A stretch of DNA of 41,423 nt from Fimbriiglobus sp. (GTDB lineage Bacteria > Planctomycetota > Planctomycetia > Gemmatales > Gemmataceae), in assembly GCA_025352235.1 (NCBI GenBank), contig JANXTU010000101.1:1-41423 (forward strand), given 5' to 3'. Within the stretch, counting starts at the first letter, position 1, and each line of letters starts with the position of its first letter. Below the pieces are notes generated by a model. That model was not told the DNA's origin and ran no database searches. It saw only the letters and a list, made by a program, of their open reading frames with translations. Positions 8,758-17,543 of this stretch are shown piece after piece. Position numbers and translations under genes: made by a program.

Positions 8758-8862
8758 AGCTACAACCTTGAAGAATACTCGGAATTCGGCCGCAGCACGG
8801 CAATATTCACGTACAACTTACATCTGTCATGGTCCAGAACATTTTGGAGCTGAAAAAAACAG

Positions 8863-10848
8863 ATGCGCAGCTACTATTCCGACCGAATCGAAATCTTTGT
8901 CGACAAATCTCAAGATGCCGTTTTAGGAGCGATTGCGAGGGCGAACGAATTCCCACTTGAACCCACGCAACGGGATTCATGGCATTATCAAATATCGTTG
9001 CTGCAAAAGATTCTATCAGAGTACAAGGGGCGTGGAAAGGTGCACTTCGAATTCACAGTCCCCCGCTTAGGCAAGCGGATCGATGCTGTCGTTATCATCG
9101 ACGCCATTGTCTTGGTTCTAGAGTTCAAAGTGGGCGAATCGGCGTTCGCAACGTACGCACACGATCAAGTTTGGGATTACGCGCTGGATTTAAAGAACTT
9201 TCACGAAGCGAGCCACTCTCGGTTCGTTGTGCCCATCCTGATCGCGACCGACGCCGATCCGCGTGAGCCGGTGGCTTTCCAAATTGATCACGATCAACTC
9301 GTTCGGCCGATCCGTTGCAACGCCGACGAATTGGGCGGCGTCATCCGGCGGGCCATCGCCGAACTTCCCCGCGACAAATCTATCTGCGACGAATGGGAAA
9401 AGGGACGGTATTGCCCGACGCCTTCGATCATCGAAGCCGCAATGGCATTGTACAACGGACACAAAGTCGCAGAAATATCGCGGAGCGACGCCGGTGCTGT
9501 CAATTTGTCCGAGACTTCGCAATCGGTCTCGGACATCATCCGCTTGTCGCGCGAGAAATCGCAGAAATCGATTTGCTTCGTCACTGGGGTCCCGGGTGCT
9601 GGAAAGACGCTGGTCGGCCTGAATATCGCGACCCAACACATTGATAAAATGAGCGAATTGTACAGTGTCTTTCTATCGGGCAACGGCCCACTCGTGGCGA
9701 TTCTTTGCGAAGCACTCGCACGGGATCGCTTGCAAATTGCGAAGGCCCGAGGCATCCGGCTTCGGAAGGGTCAAACCAAGAGCGAAGTCAAGTTATTCAT
9801 CCAGAATATCCATCACTTTCGGGACGATTGCCTTAACAATGGCGAATCTCCGCCGATCGAGCACGTTGTATTGTTCGACGAAGCGCAACGTGCATGGAAT
9901 CACGAACAGACCGCTAGCTTTATGAAACGAAAGAAAGGCCGCGCAAATTTCCCCGTATCGGAGCCGGAATTCTTGATCTCTTGCATGGATCGTCACAAAG
10001 ATTGGGCGGTAATCGTATGCTTGGTAGGCGGCGGACAAGAAATTAATACCGGCGAAGCCGGTATTTCGGAATGGATTCGTTCCGTCGTCCGATCCTATCC
10101 CGATTGGCATCTATACATTTCGGGCCGACTTTCCGATAGCGAGTACCGGGCGGATGAGACTCTCAAAGCGATCAAAGATCGCCCCAACGTGGTTTATAGC
10201 GATCCCTTACATCTTTCGGTCTCTATGCGATCCTATCGGGCTGAAAACGTCTCGCTGTTGATTAAACAACTATTAGATCTGGATATCCCGAACGCCGAAA
10301 AGACGTTCCGTCAGATTTCGTTGCAATACCCGATTTGCTTGACTCGCAACCTCGACGATGCGAAGGTTTGGCTCAAGGGTAAGGCCCGAGGAAGCGAGCG
10401 ATTTGGAATCGTCGCTTCCTCGCAAGCGCAGCGGCTGAAACCGCACGCGATCGACGTCCGCTCCCCCATAGATCCCATCCATTGGTTTTTGGATGGAAAG
10501 AACGACGTGCGATCTTCGTATTACCTCGAAGACGTGGCGACCGAATTCCAAGTCCAAGGCTTGGAATTGGATTGGACATGCGTGACGTGGGACGCGGATT
10601 TGCGTCTTCACAACTCGGCTTGGGATTATAAGTCGTTTTGCGGTCACCGTTGGACGAACGTCAAGAAGCCTTCTCGCAAGCAGTATCTTCTGAATGCTTA
10701 CCGCGTATTGCTCACCCGTGCGAGGCAGGGGATGGTGATATTCGTACCTCCTGGATCGGCGGAAGACCCGACTCGATTGCCAGCTTTCTACGACTCCACG
10801 TACGATCTTTTATGCCGTATTGGTATCCCCCCGATTCCATCGAAGTGA
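8863..10848 (+). CDS. DUF2075-type P-loop NTPase with N-terminal nuclease-like domain
   Basis: The 661-residue protein combines two parts. Residues ~1-200 look like a PD-(D/E)XK nuclease: Asp74 in RIDAVVIID and Glu87-Phe-Lys89 in LVLEFKVG. Residues ~225-661 form a helicase-like NTPase of the DUF2075/Schlafen-associated type: Walker A GVPGAGKT near 241-249, Walker [13 protein letters not shown] near 335-346, [15 protein letters not shown] near 560-575, and a late [17 protein letters not shown] motif like superfamily-1 motif VI near 613-630. The start is ATG 8863; the ribosome binding site is weak (GGAG at 8846-8849 is rather far). The stop lies 8 bases from the convergent FAH gene. Base composition looks lower in GC than in the surrounding genes, suggesting transfer. 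Nucleic-acid remodelling coupled to cleavage is inferred. Confidence 0.8.
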   Translation: MRSYYSDRIEIFVDKSQDAVLGAIARANEFPLEPTQRDSWHYQISLLQKILSEYKGRGKVHFEFTVPRLGKRIDAVVIIDAIVLVLEFKVGESAFATYAHDQVWDYALDLKNFHEASHSRFVVPILIATDADPREPVAFQIDHDQLVRPIRCNADELGGVIRRAIAELPRDKSICDEWEKGRYCPTPSIIEAAMALYNGHKVAEISRSDAGAVNLSETSQSVSDIIRLSREKSQKSICFVTGVPGAGKTLVGLNIATQHIDKMSELYSVFLSGNGPLVAILCEALARDRLQIAKARGIRLRKGQTKSEVKLFIQNIHHFRDDCLNNGESPPIEHVVLFDEAQRAWNHEQTASFMKRKKGRANFPVSEPEFLISCMDRHKDWAVIVCLVGGGQEINTGEAGISEWIRSVVRSYPDWHLYISGRLSDSEYRADETLKAIKDRPNVVYSDPLHLSVSMRSYRAENVSLLIKQLLDLDIPNAEKTFRQISLQYPICLTRNLDDAKVWLKGKARGSERFGIVASSQAQRLKPHAIDVRSPIDPIHWFLDGKNDVRSSYYLEDVATEFQVQGLELDWTCVTWDADLRLHNSAWDYKSFCGHRWTNVKKPSRKQYLLNAYRVLLTRARQGMVIFVPPGSAEDPTRLPAFYDSTYDLLCRIGIPPIPSK

Positions 10849-10856
10849 TCTCGCCA

Positions 10857-11711
10857 TCACCCCACCGGGTTCGACAGGGTGCCGATGCCGGTGATGGTGA
10901 TGTCCACGGTGTCGCCGGTGGAGAGGGAGAACGCGTCCGGGGGGACGATGCCGGTGCCGGTCATCAGCAGGACGCCGTGGGGGAAGGCGTTCTCTTTGCC
11001 GAGCCATTCGACCAAATATTCCGGTGTGCGATTCATCTGGGCGATGCTCGTGCTGCCGTCGAAGGCGACCGCACCGCCGCGACGGATGACCAAGCGAATT
11101 TCGCAGGCGGTCAGTTCGGGGATGGCATCGGCCAAGGTCACCCACGGGCCGACGGCACACGAGCCGGTGTAGATTTTGGCCTGTGGGAGGTAAAGCGGGT
11201 TCTCCCCTTCGATGTCGCGCGAGCTGACGTCGTTGCCGACGGTGTAGCCGACGATCTTCAAACCGGGCGTGACGACGAGTGTCAGTTCCGGTTCGGGGAC
11301 GTTCCATTTGCTGTCGGCGCGCACGCGGATCGGGTCGCCGGGGTGCGTCACGCGTTCGGGGGTCGCCTTCATGAACAGCTCCGGCCGGGCGGCGCTGTAG
11401 ACCTTGTCGTAGAACTGCGCCGCGCCAGCCGACTCTTCCTCACGGGCCACTTTGCTACGCTTGTACGTGACTCCCGCGGCCCAAATTTCTTGGCGGTCGA
11501 CCGGCGCGAGGAACGTGACATCGGCGACGGGCACACCGGCGCCGCCGGGGTGGAGCAAGGCGACGAGGGCACGCGGGTTTGGGGCGTGCAAAATATCGGC
11601 GAGGGTCTCGACCCCCGGCACGCGAGCGAGGTCGAGCGGGTAAGCGGTGGCGTCTTCGATCGAAGCGACGCCAACACGGCCGAGGGAGGTGCGGAACTTC
11701 GCCAGCTTCAT
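10857..11711 (-). CDS. Fumarylacetoacetate hydrolase family protein
   Basis: The 284-residue protein has the FAH fold signatures: WAAGVTYKRSKVAREEE (77-93), FMKATPERV (113-121), the metal-ligand pair Glu140/Glu142 in VPEPEL and Asp161 in GYTVGNDVSSRDIEG. The segment NPLYLPQAKIYTGSCAVGP (171-189) resembles the AraD1/2-dehydro-3-deoxy-D-arabinonate dehydratase branch rather than fumarylacetoacetase itself, so a dehydratase for a 2-keto-3-deoxy sugar acid (pentose oxidation) is the more likely role. This sub-assignment is inference. A metal ion such as Mg2+ is expected in the site, and the protein should be cytoplasmic. The gene is monocistronic here and convergent with the DUF2075-type gene. 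Confidence 0.85.
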   Translation of the reverse strand: MKLAKFRTSLGRVGVASIEDATAYPLDLARVPGVETLADILHAPNPRALVALLHPGGAGVPVADVTFLAPVDRQEIWAAGVTYKRSKVAREEESAGAAQFYDKVYSAARPELFMKATPERVTHPGDPIRVRADSKWNVPEPELTLVVTPGLKIVGYTVGNDVSSRDIEGENPLYLPQAKIYTGSCAVGPWVTLADAIPELTACEIRLVIRRGGAVAFDGSTSIAQMNRTPEYLVEWLGKENAFPHGVLLMTGTGIVPPDAFSLSTGDTVDITITGIGTLSNPVG

Positions 11712-11775
11712 AACATTCGACCGTGTGTGTGGGACAGCTATGCTTTATGACGAACGGAGGCGAACTCATCGGAAA

Positions 11776-14082
11776 TCACTTCGGAACGTCCCAAATTCGG
11801 GCGAAACCATCGCGGCCACCGCTGAAGAGGCGGGTACTATCGCTGCCGAAGCGGACGACGTGCGCCGCCTGTTTATGGCCTTTGAACTTCAGCAGTTGCT
11901 CTCCGGATTTCGGATCCCAAACCCGCACACTGCCGTCTTGCCCAGCCGACGCCAAGATCAATTCTTTGCCGCGCATTCCGAAGGACAGCGACCAAATATC
12001 GTTCTCGTGGCCTTTGAGTTCTCGCAGTTCGAAACCCGAGTTCAGGTCCCAAATCTTGACGATGCCCTCCCAACCGGCCGCCGCGATCAGGCCGTCGTCC
12101 GGTGACAGTGCGACCGCGTAGATCGGGCCTTTCTGAATCGGTAGTGTTAAACGCGGTTTGGTGTCGTCGTTCATCAGGTTCCAAATCTTGACGGTTTTGT
12201 CCGACCCGGCCGATGCGATCGTCTGGCCTTCTTTGTCGAACGCGATGGCCGTGACCGTGCCGCCGTGGTTGTATTTGCGGATCGGTTTCTCGTCTTGGAT
12301 GTCCCAGACGAAAACTTCGCCGGTCTGGTCGCCGGTGGCAATGGACCGGCCGTGCCCGGCCACGGCCACGCAACGGACGCCGCTGCTAGCCGGCAGGCTT
12401 TTGGCCGAACTGCGTTTGTCGGTGTCCCAGATTTTGACGGTGCCGTCGTCGCTGGCAGAAACGAATCGTTGCCCGTCGGGGAAGTATTCGAGACCCCAAA
12501 CCGGCCCGGTATGCTCTTCGAGCGTGAATCGGATCTTCCGGTCGGCGACGTTATAGACGACGATCTTCCCGTCTTCCAGACCCATGACGAGGGTCTGACC
12601 ATCCGGACTGGAGGTCAGGGACCAGACCGGGCCGGAGTTGCCGGGATACGGGTCATTGGCCGCGATTCCCTCGTCGATTGGGGCGACAATCGGGTTTTCC
12701 GGAAGCGGCGGCGCGACGGCGGTTTCGGGGATCGACTGCGCGATGTAACCGAAGCCCGTGCCGATGAAGATTCCGACCAAGAAGGGGATGGCCATCAGCA
12801 GAGCGAACTTCATCTTCCACTTGCGGATCGCCCGCCGCGAGAGCGACGACGGGTGATTCAGTGCGCACGGTTCGGACGAAGCGATTTCACACGCCTGGGA
12901 ACGGTGCTTCGAGACGAACGGCGCGAGTTCCGCAGCCAGTTCAGCCGCGGAGGCATACCGGTCGTCCGGGTTCTTGCTGAGCAACCGATCGATGACGTCC
13001 TCAAACCATTTCGGCACGTCGGGGCTGTATTTGTTCAGCGCGACGTGCGGTTCATCGGCGACGCGGCGTAGCACCGCCAACGGCGTCTTTCCTTCGAACG
13101 GGGGCTTGCCCGCCAAGGCTTCGTACAGCACGACGCCCAGGCTGAAGAGGTCGGCGCGGTGGTCGGCTTCGTCGCCCTTGGCTTGTTCCGGGGCCATATA
13201 TAGCGGCGTGCCGGACACGAAGCCGGTTTTGGTGAGGCGCAGATCTTCGGCGGCGCGGGCCAAGCCGAAGTCGGTGAGCTTGAGGCGGTCGTCCGGCGAT
13301 TCCAACAGCATGTTGCCGGGCTTGATATCGCGGTGGATCAGCCCGCTGGCGTGCGCGGCGGACAATCCGGCGGCGGCCTGGGCCGCCAAGCGCACGACGT
13401 CTTTCAACGGGAGTTTGCCGACGCGTCGCAGCCTCTGTTCCAAAGATTCCCCGGCGACGAGCTGCATCACGAAGAAGGGTAGACCGGACTTCGGATCCTC
13501 GTCGACTAAGTGGACCGCGACGATGTTTTCGTGGGACACCGCAGCGGCGGCCCTGGCTTCGCGCGTGAAACGCTGGCGTGCGGTGACGTTGCTGCCGAGG
13601 TTCGGATCGAGGAGTTTCAGGGCGACATCGCGCTGCAAACTCGGATCGTAGGCATGGAGGACGACGCCCATGCCGCCGCGACCGACGACCCGGACGATGT
13701 CGAAGGTGCTGAGGCGCCCGAGCAATTTCGGATCGGGCGATTTGTCGAGGAAGTCGAGTTTGAGTTCGTCGGTCCGTTCGATTCGGACGCGGCCCGACAA
13801 AGTCGATGTCCCGGCAACGTCGTCAAGGGCTTTCCAGAGCGCCGAGTGCCGCGAAGCGGAATCGGCTTCGATGCCGCGCAGGGCTTCGGTTAACACGGGG
13901 ACTTCCGCCGTGGCCAGTTTGTCGAGCCGCTTCTGGCAGCCCTCGCACTCGCCGACGTGCTCGGTGACCTGGTCGAACCGATCGATCGGTGTGTCGCCGG
14001 CGCGAATCAACTCTTCGAGTTCGGATTCCGGCGGGCAATCGACCCGGGAACAGGTCGGCATTTTTAAGATCGTGGTCGCCAT
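11776..14082 (-). CDS. Ser/Thr protein kinase with zinc-finger N-terminus and WD40 propeller
   Basis: The 768-residue protein is a receptor-like kinase. Residues 10-56 look like an anti-sigma-type zinc finger (Cys16 with His42-x3-Cys46-x2-Cys49). Residues ~127-390 are a Hanks-type kinase with GRGGMG (134-139), Lys156 in VALKLL, catalytic HRDIKPGN (Asp252), DFGLAR (271-276) and GTPLYMAPEQ (291-300). A transmembrane helix lies at ~425-447. Residues ~484-768 contain seven WD40-like repeats, enough for one seven-bladed propeller, on the far side of the membrane. All catalytic residues are present. The gene follows the ECF sigma gene after 10 bases, so the zinc-finger part may bind that sigma factor and the kinase may control it; sigma-kinase pairs of this kind are known in planctomycetes. 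Confidence 0.93.
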   Translation of the reverse strand: MATTILKMPTCSRVDCPPESELEELIRAGDTPIDRFDQVTEHVGECEGCQKRLDKLATAEVPVLTEALRGIEADSASRHSALWKALDDVAGTSTLSGRVRIERTDELKLDFLDKSPDPKLLGRLSTFDIVRVVGRGGMGVVLHAYDPSLQRDVALKLLDPNLGSNVTARQRFTREARAAAAVSHENIVAVHLVDEDPKSGLPFFVMQLVAGESLEQRLRRVGKLPLKDVVRLAAQAAAGLSAAHASGLIHRDIKPGNMLLESPDDRLKLTDFGLARAAEDLRLTKTGFVSGTPLYMAPEQAKGDEADHRADLFSLGVVLYEALAGKPPFEGKTPLAVLRRVADEPHVALNKYSPDVPKWFEDVIDRLLSKNPDDRYASAAELAAELAPFVSKHRSQACEIASSEPCALNHPSSLSRRAIRKWKMKFALLMAIPFLVGIFIGTGFGYIAQSIPETAVAPPLPENPIVAPIDEGIAANDPYPGNSGPVWSLTSSPDGQTLVMGLEDGKIVVYNVADRKIRFTLEEHTGPVWGLEYFPDGQRFVSASDDGTVKIWDTDKRSSAKSLPASSGVRCVAVAGHGRSIATGDQTGEVFVWDIQDEKPIRKYNHGGTVTAIAFDKEGQTIASAGSDKTVKIWNLMNDDTKPRLTLPIQKGPIYAVALSPDDGLIAAAGWEGIVKIWDLNSGFELRELKGHENDIWSLSFGMRGKELILASAGQDGSVRVWDPKSGEQLLKFKGHKQAAHVVRFGSDSTRLFSGGRDGFARIWDVPK

Positions 14083-14092
14083 TCTCGGTGCC

Positions 14093-14701
14093 TCACCAAT
14101 GCTCGGCTTCGGCCATCAATTTTTGAACTTCGTCTCGCAGACGGGCCAATACCCGGCTTTTGGCCACGTAGACCGCACCGGACGTCATCTTCAGCGATTC
14201 GCCGACTTCCACGGCCGGTCGCCCTTCCACTGCGGTTCCCAAGAAGGCTTGCCATGTCGCCGGTTGGAACTCGTGTTTCACCCGGTCCATCGCCTTGGAC
14301 GATAACCGGCGCTGGTACTCGAGTTCCCAATCAGCCTCAGCCTCGTTGGACGGATCGGCGTACGATTCGAGCCGCTCTTGCGAACCCACGTCGCCGGCGG
14401 CGCGGGGCCGGCGCTTCTGGGCCGACAGGAAGTTGTAAATTTTGTTCCGCGTGACCGTATACAGCCAACCGCGGAAGGTGCCTTTTTTCGGGTCGTACAC
14501 CATTCGGTCCGCATTGCGGGCGACGCTGCGGAGGACTTCCTGCACCATGTCGGCGGCGTCGGAGTCTTGCAGGCCGCGTTTGCGGGCGAAGCCGTACACG
14601 ACGGGTCCGTAAAGCTGGACGAATTCGGTCCATGCTTCGGAGTCGTCGATGTCTTTGAGCCGCACGAGCAAAGTCGCGCGGGTGAGCGGGGCCTCCGCCA
14701 T
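14093..14701 (-). CDS. ECF-type RNA polymerase sigma factor
   Basis: The 202-residue protein has region 2 (AWTEFVQLYGPVVYGFARKR, then DAADMVQEV, then FRGWLYTVTRNK at ~74-85) and region 4 (LGTAVEGRPAVEVGESL, then TSGAVYVAKSRVLARLR at ~175-191). There is no region 1 or 3, as in ECF sigma factors. It is the first gene of a two-gene operon with the membrane Ser/Thr kinase, which is the probable partner controlling its activity. Its targets cannot be read from the sequence. Confidence 0.93.
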   Translation of the reverse strand: MAEAPLTRATLLVRLKDIDDSEAWTEFVQLYGPVVYGFARKRGLQDSDAADMVQEVLRSVARNADRMVYDPKKGTFRGWLYTVTRNKIYNFLSAQKRRPRAAGDVGSQERLESYADPSNEAEADWELEYQRRLSSKAMDRVKHEFQPATWQAFLGTAVEGRPAVEVGESLKMTSGAVYVAKSRVLARLRDEVQKLMAEAEHW

Positions 14702-14780
14702 TCGTCACCCGACCGGAACCGAGGAAGGAACGGGCAGAGCCGACATTCTAGAAGGTTCTCGGCCCGGCTAGCCAAGTCCG

Positions 14781-15431
14781 TCACGCGATCCGTTCGACAA
14801 TCTCCCCGAGGGCGTAGCGGATTTTCTTCAAACCCGCGGAAGCATCGTTCGGATGGCGGGTGCCCGCTGTGACCACGACGCGGGCCGCGTACCCTTTCGA
14901 GGTCAGCCCCAAGATCTCGTCGTACTTGTCGGGCAAGAAGCCTTCCATCGGGCAGGCGTCGATGCCCAAGAGCGCCGCGGCCGTGAGGAAGTTGCCCAGC
15001 GCGATGAACACTTGGCGCGACATCCAGATGTCGATGTCGGCGGCGGACGGCCGGGTCAAACTACCGACGATCATTTTCTTGTAAGCGTCGAGGGAACCGG
15101 CCGGGAGGCCGCGAATTTCGGTCGAGAACGAGGCGAGTTTTTCGGCGTCCGCGACGCCGACGTCGGTTTTCACGGCGAAGACCACCAAATGGGACGCCTC
15201 GACGATCTGCCGCTGCCCCCAAGAATGTGGGAGCAATTGTTCCCGCATCGCCGGATTTTCGACGACGAAAAACTTCCAAGGTTGAAGGCCGTAGGACGAC
15301 GGTGTCAGCACCAAGGCTTCTTCGAGGGCGTTCCAAGTGGCCGCGGGAATCTTCGCAGTCGGGTCAAACTTTTTGACGGCGTAGCGCCACTTCAAACTCG
15401 CGAGCAATTGATCCGGGGAAACGCTGGACAT
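14781..15431 (-). CDS. Nitroreductase family NAD(P)H-dependent oxidoreductase
   Basis: The 216-residue protein has the FMN-binding nitroreductase pattern: N-terminal LKWRYAVKKFD (13-23, basic cluster for the FMN phosphate), LTPSSYGLQPWKFFVV (41-56), a central helix MSRQVFIALGNFLTAAALLG and the GIDACPMEGF segment. It resembles the NfsB/YfkO branch, which reduces nitro compounds or quinones with NAD(P)H. Length is normal for the family. The C-terminal GTRHPNDASAGLKKIR fits too. A candidate promoter with a dyad in its spacer lies at 15468-15498, hinting at control by an inducer-sensing regulator. Confidence 0.9.
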   Translation of the reverse strand: MSSVSPDQLLASLKWRYAVKKFDPTAKIPAATWNALEEALVLTPSSYGLQPWKFFVVENPAMREQLLPHSWGQRQIVEASHLVVFAVKTDVGVADAEKLASFSTEIRGLPAGSLDAYKKMIVGSLTRPSAADIDIWMSRQVFIALGNFLTAAALLGIDACPMEGFLPDKYDEILGLTSKGYAARVVVTAGTRHPNDASAGLKKIRYALGEIVERIA

Positions 15432-15467
15432 GGAGGCTCTCGGCGGGGACGGGAGTTACTGCTGTAG

Positions 15468-15498
15468 ATATTACCGGGATTCGCCCGGTCTCTTTCAA
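15468..15498 (-). promoter_or_regulatory. Possible promoter with dyad in a 19-base spacer, upstream of nitroreductase gene
   Basis: On the minus strand TTGAAA (15498-15493) and TAATAT (15473-15468) are 19 bases apart. A perfect inverted repeat ACCGGG-N5-CCCGGT (15473-15489) lies in the spacer. Long spacers with a dyad are the hallmark of promoters controlled by MerR-family activators; no MerR gene is present in the window. The same dyad could serve as a weak terminator for the upstream transglutaminase gene. Confidence 0.35.
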
Positions 15499-15528
15499 GT
15501 TCTCCGAATGGCGTTTCGATGACTCCGA

Positions 15529-16584
15529 TCACTTTTTCACTTCGACCGTCCAGCCTTCTTTGTCGATCCGCTTGTCCATTTTCCCGCTGCCGGTGACCCA
15601 AAACGCCGGTTCTTGAAGGTTGTGGATCGCCTGTTTGCCGAATGCGCCGGTATCGAGTTGGAAGTTCGGATCGATATGCAAGGTCAGGAAATCGCCGGCG
15701 TCGTGCCCGAAGTACGCGAGTCCCTCTTTCGATTTGTCGTGCAATATGCTCACGGACAAATCGACCGGCACCCAACCGACGCCCGGCGCAAAGAATTCGG
15801 CTTTCACATGCCATTGGAAATAGAGGGCGTCGCCTAGTTTCTCGTCCGCTTTTGCGGATTTGGCCCAGCGTCCGTAGAGCGTCCGTGCCGGGACGCCGTT
15901 GGCCCGCATCACCGCGGTGAAGAGGTGCGACAACCCGCCGCAATCGGACTTACCCCCTTCGCAAACGGCGCTCGCTTTGCGATCCATCCCCGCTTTGAAA
16001 TCGTACGTGTGGCTGGCGCGTAACCCGAGGAAAACGCGGCGAGCGAAGGGAATCTCGGCCTCGTCTTCGCCCTTCGTGTAGCCCGCGGCCTTCCACCATT
16101 TTTGGAAGCCGGCCTCTTTGAAATCGATGTCCCCGTGTTCGGTGAGGGCTTCGCGGACTTCTTGCGCCGTCAGCGGTTTGACCTCAGCCACCGGGCCGTC
16201 GCCGGCTTCGACCAAATGGCGGTGGAACAGCGTCGCGGTGTACGACACTTTCATCGACAGCTTGGTTTTCAAATCGTCCGTCTTCGCCGGCACTTTGGCG
16301 AGCAGCGCGGACCGGGCGAGCGGGCTTTTGTCCTTCACCTTCTCGGCACCGGGGAAATCGAACACCGTCTTCGGGTTCTTCTGTCCGGGCAGTTCCGGGG
16401 CGACGGCCGCGAACGCGATCCATTCCTTCGCCTGCAAGTCCGCGAACTTCGCGGAGTAGGTGAGCGTCCCCGTGACAGTCTGCTGCTCCGCGAGTTCGAG
16501 CTTGTACTTCGTCTGGCCCGACGCAGAGCCGAGCCAAACTGCACCGACGAGAACCGCCGCGAAACCGTGCCCGTAGATCGCCAT
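15529..16584 (-). CDS. Secreted transglutaminase-like cysteine protein
   Basis: The 351-residue protein begins with a signal peptide (MAIYGHGFAAVLVGAVWLGS, ending near ASGQ). Residues ~180-285 form a transglutaminase-core domain with the catalytic triad visible: Cys215 in KSDCGGLSHLF, His259 in FQWHVKAEFF and Asp275 in VGWVPVDLS. Bacterial proteins of this type are usually proteases or peptide-bond modifying enzymes outside the cytoplasm, not cross-linkers. The N-terminal 160 residues resemble the beta-rich leader domain often found before such cores. It is divergent from ubiA with 74 bases between starts. Confidence 0.87.
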   Translation of the reverse strand: MAIYGHGFAAVLVGAVWLGSASGQTKYKLELAEQQTVTGTLTYSAKFADLQAKEWIAFAAVAPELPGQKNPKTVFDFPGAEKVKDKSPLARSALLAKVPAKTDDLKTKLSMKVSYTATLFHRHLVEAGDGPVAEVKPLTAQEVREALTEHGDIDFKEAGFQKWWKAAGYTKGEDEAEIPFARRVFLGLRASHTYDFKAGMDRKASAVCEGGKSDCGGLSHLFTAVMRANGVPARTLYGRWAKSAKADEKLGDALYFQWHVKAEFFAPGVGWVPVDLSVSILHDKSKEGLAYFGHDAGDFLTLHIDPNFQLDTGAFGKQAIHNLQEPAFWVTGSGKMDKRIDKEGWTVEVKK

Positions 16585-16658
16585 GTCGAAATCTCTGTGC
16601 CGGGGAACTGCAGTTGGTGTATTCCGATCACGTCCGCGCGTCGCACTACAATGGCCGC

Positions 16659-17540
16659 ATGCTCGCCACCGCCTGCAAACTGCTCGAACTCATCCGGTTC
16701 AGCCACACGATCTTCGCGCTGCCGTTCGCGCTGATGGCGGCGGCGCTCGCTTGGGAGACCGAACCCTTCCGCTGGCTCGACCTTTTGGGCATCCTACTCG
16801 GCATGGTGTTGGCGCGCTCGGCGGCGATGGCTTTCAACCGCTTGGTCGACCGTCGGATCGATGCTGGCAACGCCCGCACCGCGAAGCGCCACCTCCCGGC
16901 CGGCACGCTGAGCGTGCCGTTAGTACTGGGATTCACCGTCGTCACGTCGGTCGGCTTCCTCGCGTCCACCCTGCTCTTCACCCTGCGGGAACCGGCGAAC
17001 GTTTGGCCGTTGATCCTCGGCGGGCCCGTGCTGTTGTTCTTATTAGGCTATTCCTTGGCCAAGCAATTCACGAGCCTCGCGCACTTCTGGCTCGGCGCGG
17101 CGTTGATGCTCGCACCGCTTGCGGCGTGGATCGCCATCCGGGGCTTGGTCGATCTCGAAACCCCGGCGTTGATCGGGGCGGTCGTGCTCTTCTGGGTGGC
17201 CGGGTTCGATATTCTGTACGCCTGCCAAGATGCCGACTTCGACCGCGCCGCTGGGTTGCACAGCGTGCCTGCTCGCTTCGGCATCCGCCGGAGCCTGCGC
17301 ATCGCGGCGGGGTGTCACGCGATCATGTTCGTCTTGTTGATTTTGCTCGGGTCTGTCTGCCCGCATCTCGATTGGGTCTATTCCGCGGGCCTTGTGCCCA
17401 TCGGAATGCTGCTGGTCTACGAGCACCTCATCGTCAAGCCGGGCGATCTCACTCGCGTGAATCAGGCCTTCTTTTTGGTCAACGGCATCATCGGCTTCGG
17501 GCTGTTGGCGCTTGTGCTGCTGCAACTCGGGGTGGGGTAA
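16659..17540 (+). CDS. UbiA family prenyltransferase
   Basis: ATG 16659 is preferred over an in-frame start at 16614 because it puts RFSHTIFALPFALMA near the N-terminus as in the family. The 293-residue membrane protein has the two Asp-rich motifs that bind prenyl diphosphate and Mg2+: Asn60-x3-Asp64-x3-Asp68 (NRLVDRRID) and DADFDRAAGLHSVP (~191-204), plus about eight to nine hydrophobic helices. It is closest in look to 4-hydroxybenzoate polyprenyltransferase and to MqnP of the futalosine menaquinone route. Since planctomycetes generally make menaquinone, MqnP is the more likely role, but this is inference. The downstream gene starts 3 bases after its stop. Confidence 0.9.
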   Translation: MLATACKLLELIRFSHTIFALPFALMAAALAWETEPFRWLDLLGILLGMVLARSAAMAFNRLVDRRIDAGNARTAKRHLPAGTLSVPLVLGFTVVTSVGFLASTLLFTLREPANVWPLILGGPVLLFLLGYSLAKQFTSLAHFWLGAALMLAPLAAWIAIRGLVDLETPALIGAVVLFWVAGFDILYACQDADFDRAAGLHSVPARFGIRRSLRIAAGCHAIMFVLLILLGSVCPHLDWVYSAGLVPIGMLLVYEHLIVKPGDLTRVNQAFFLVNGIIGFGLLALVLLQLGVG

Positions 17541-17543
17541 ACC

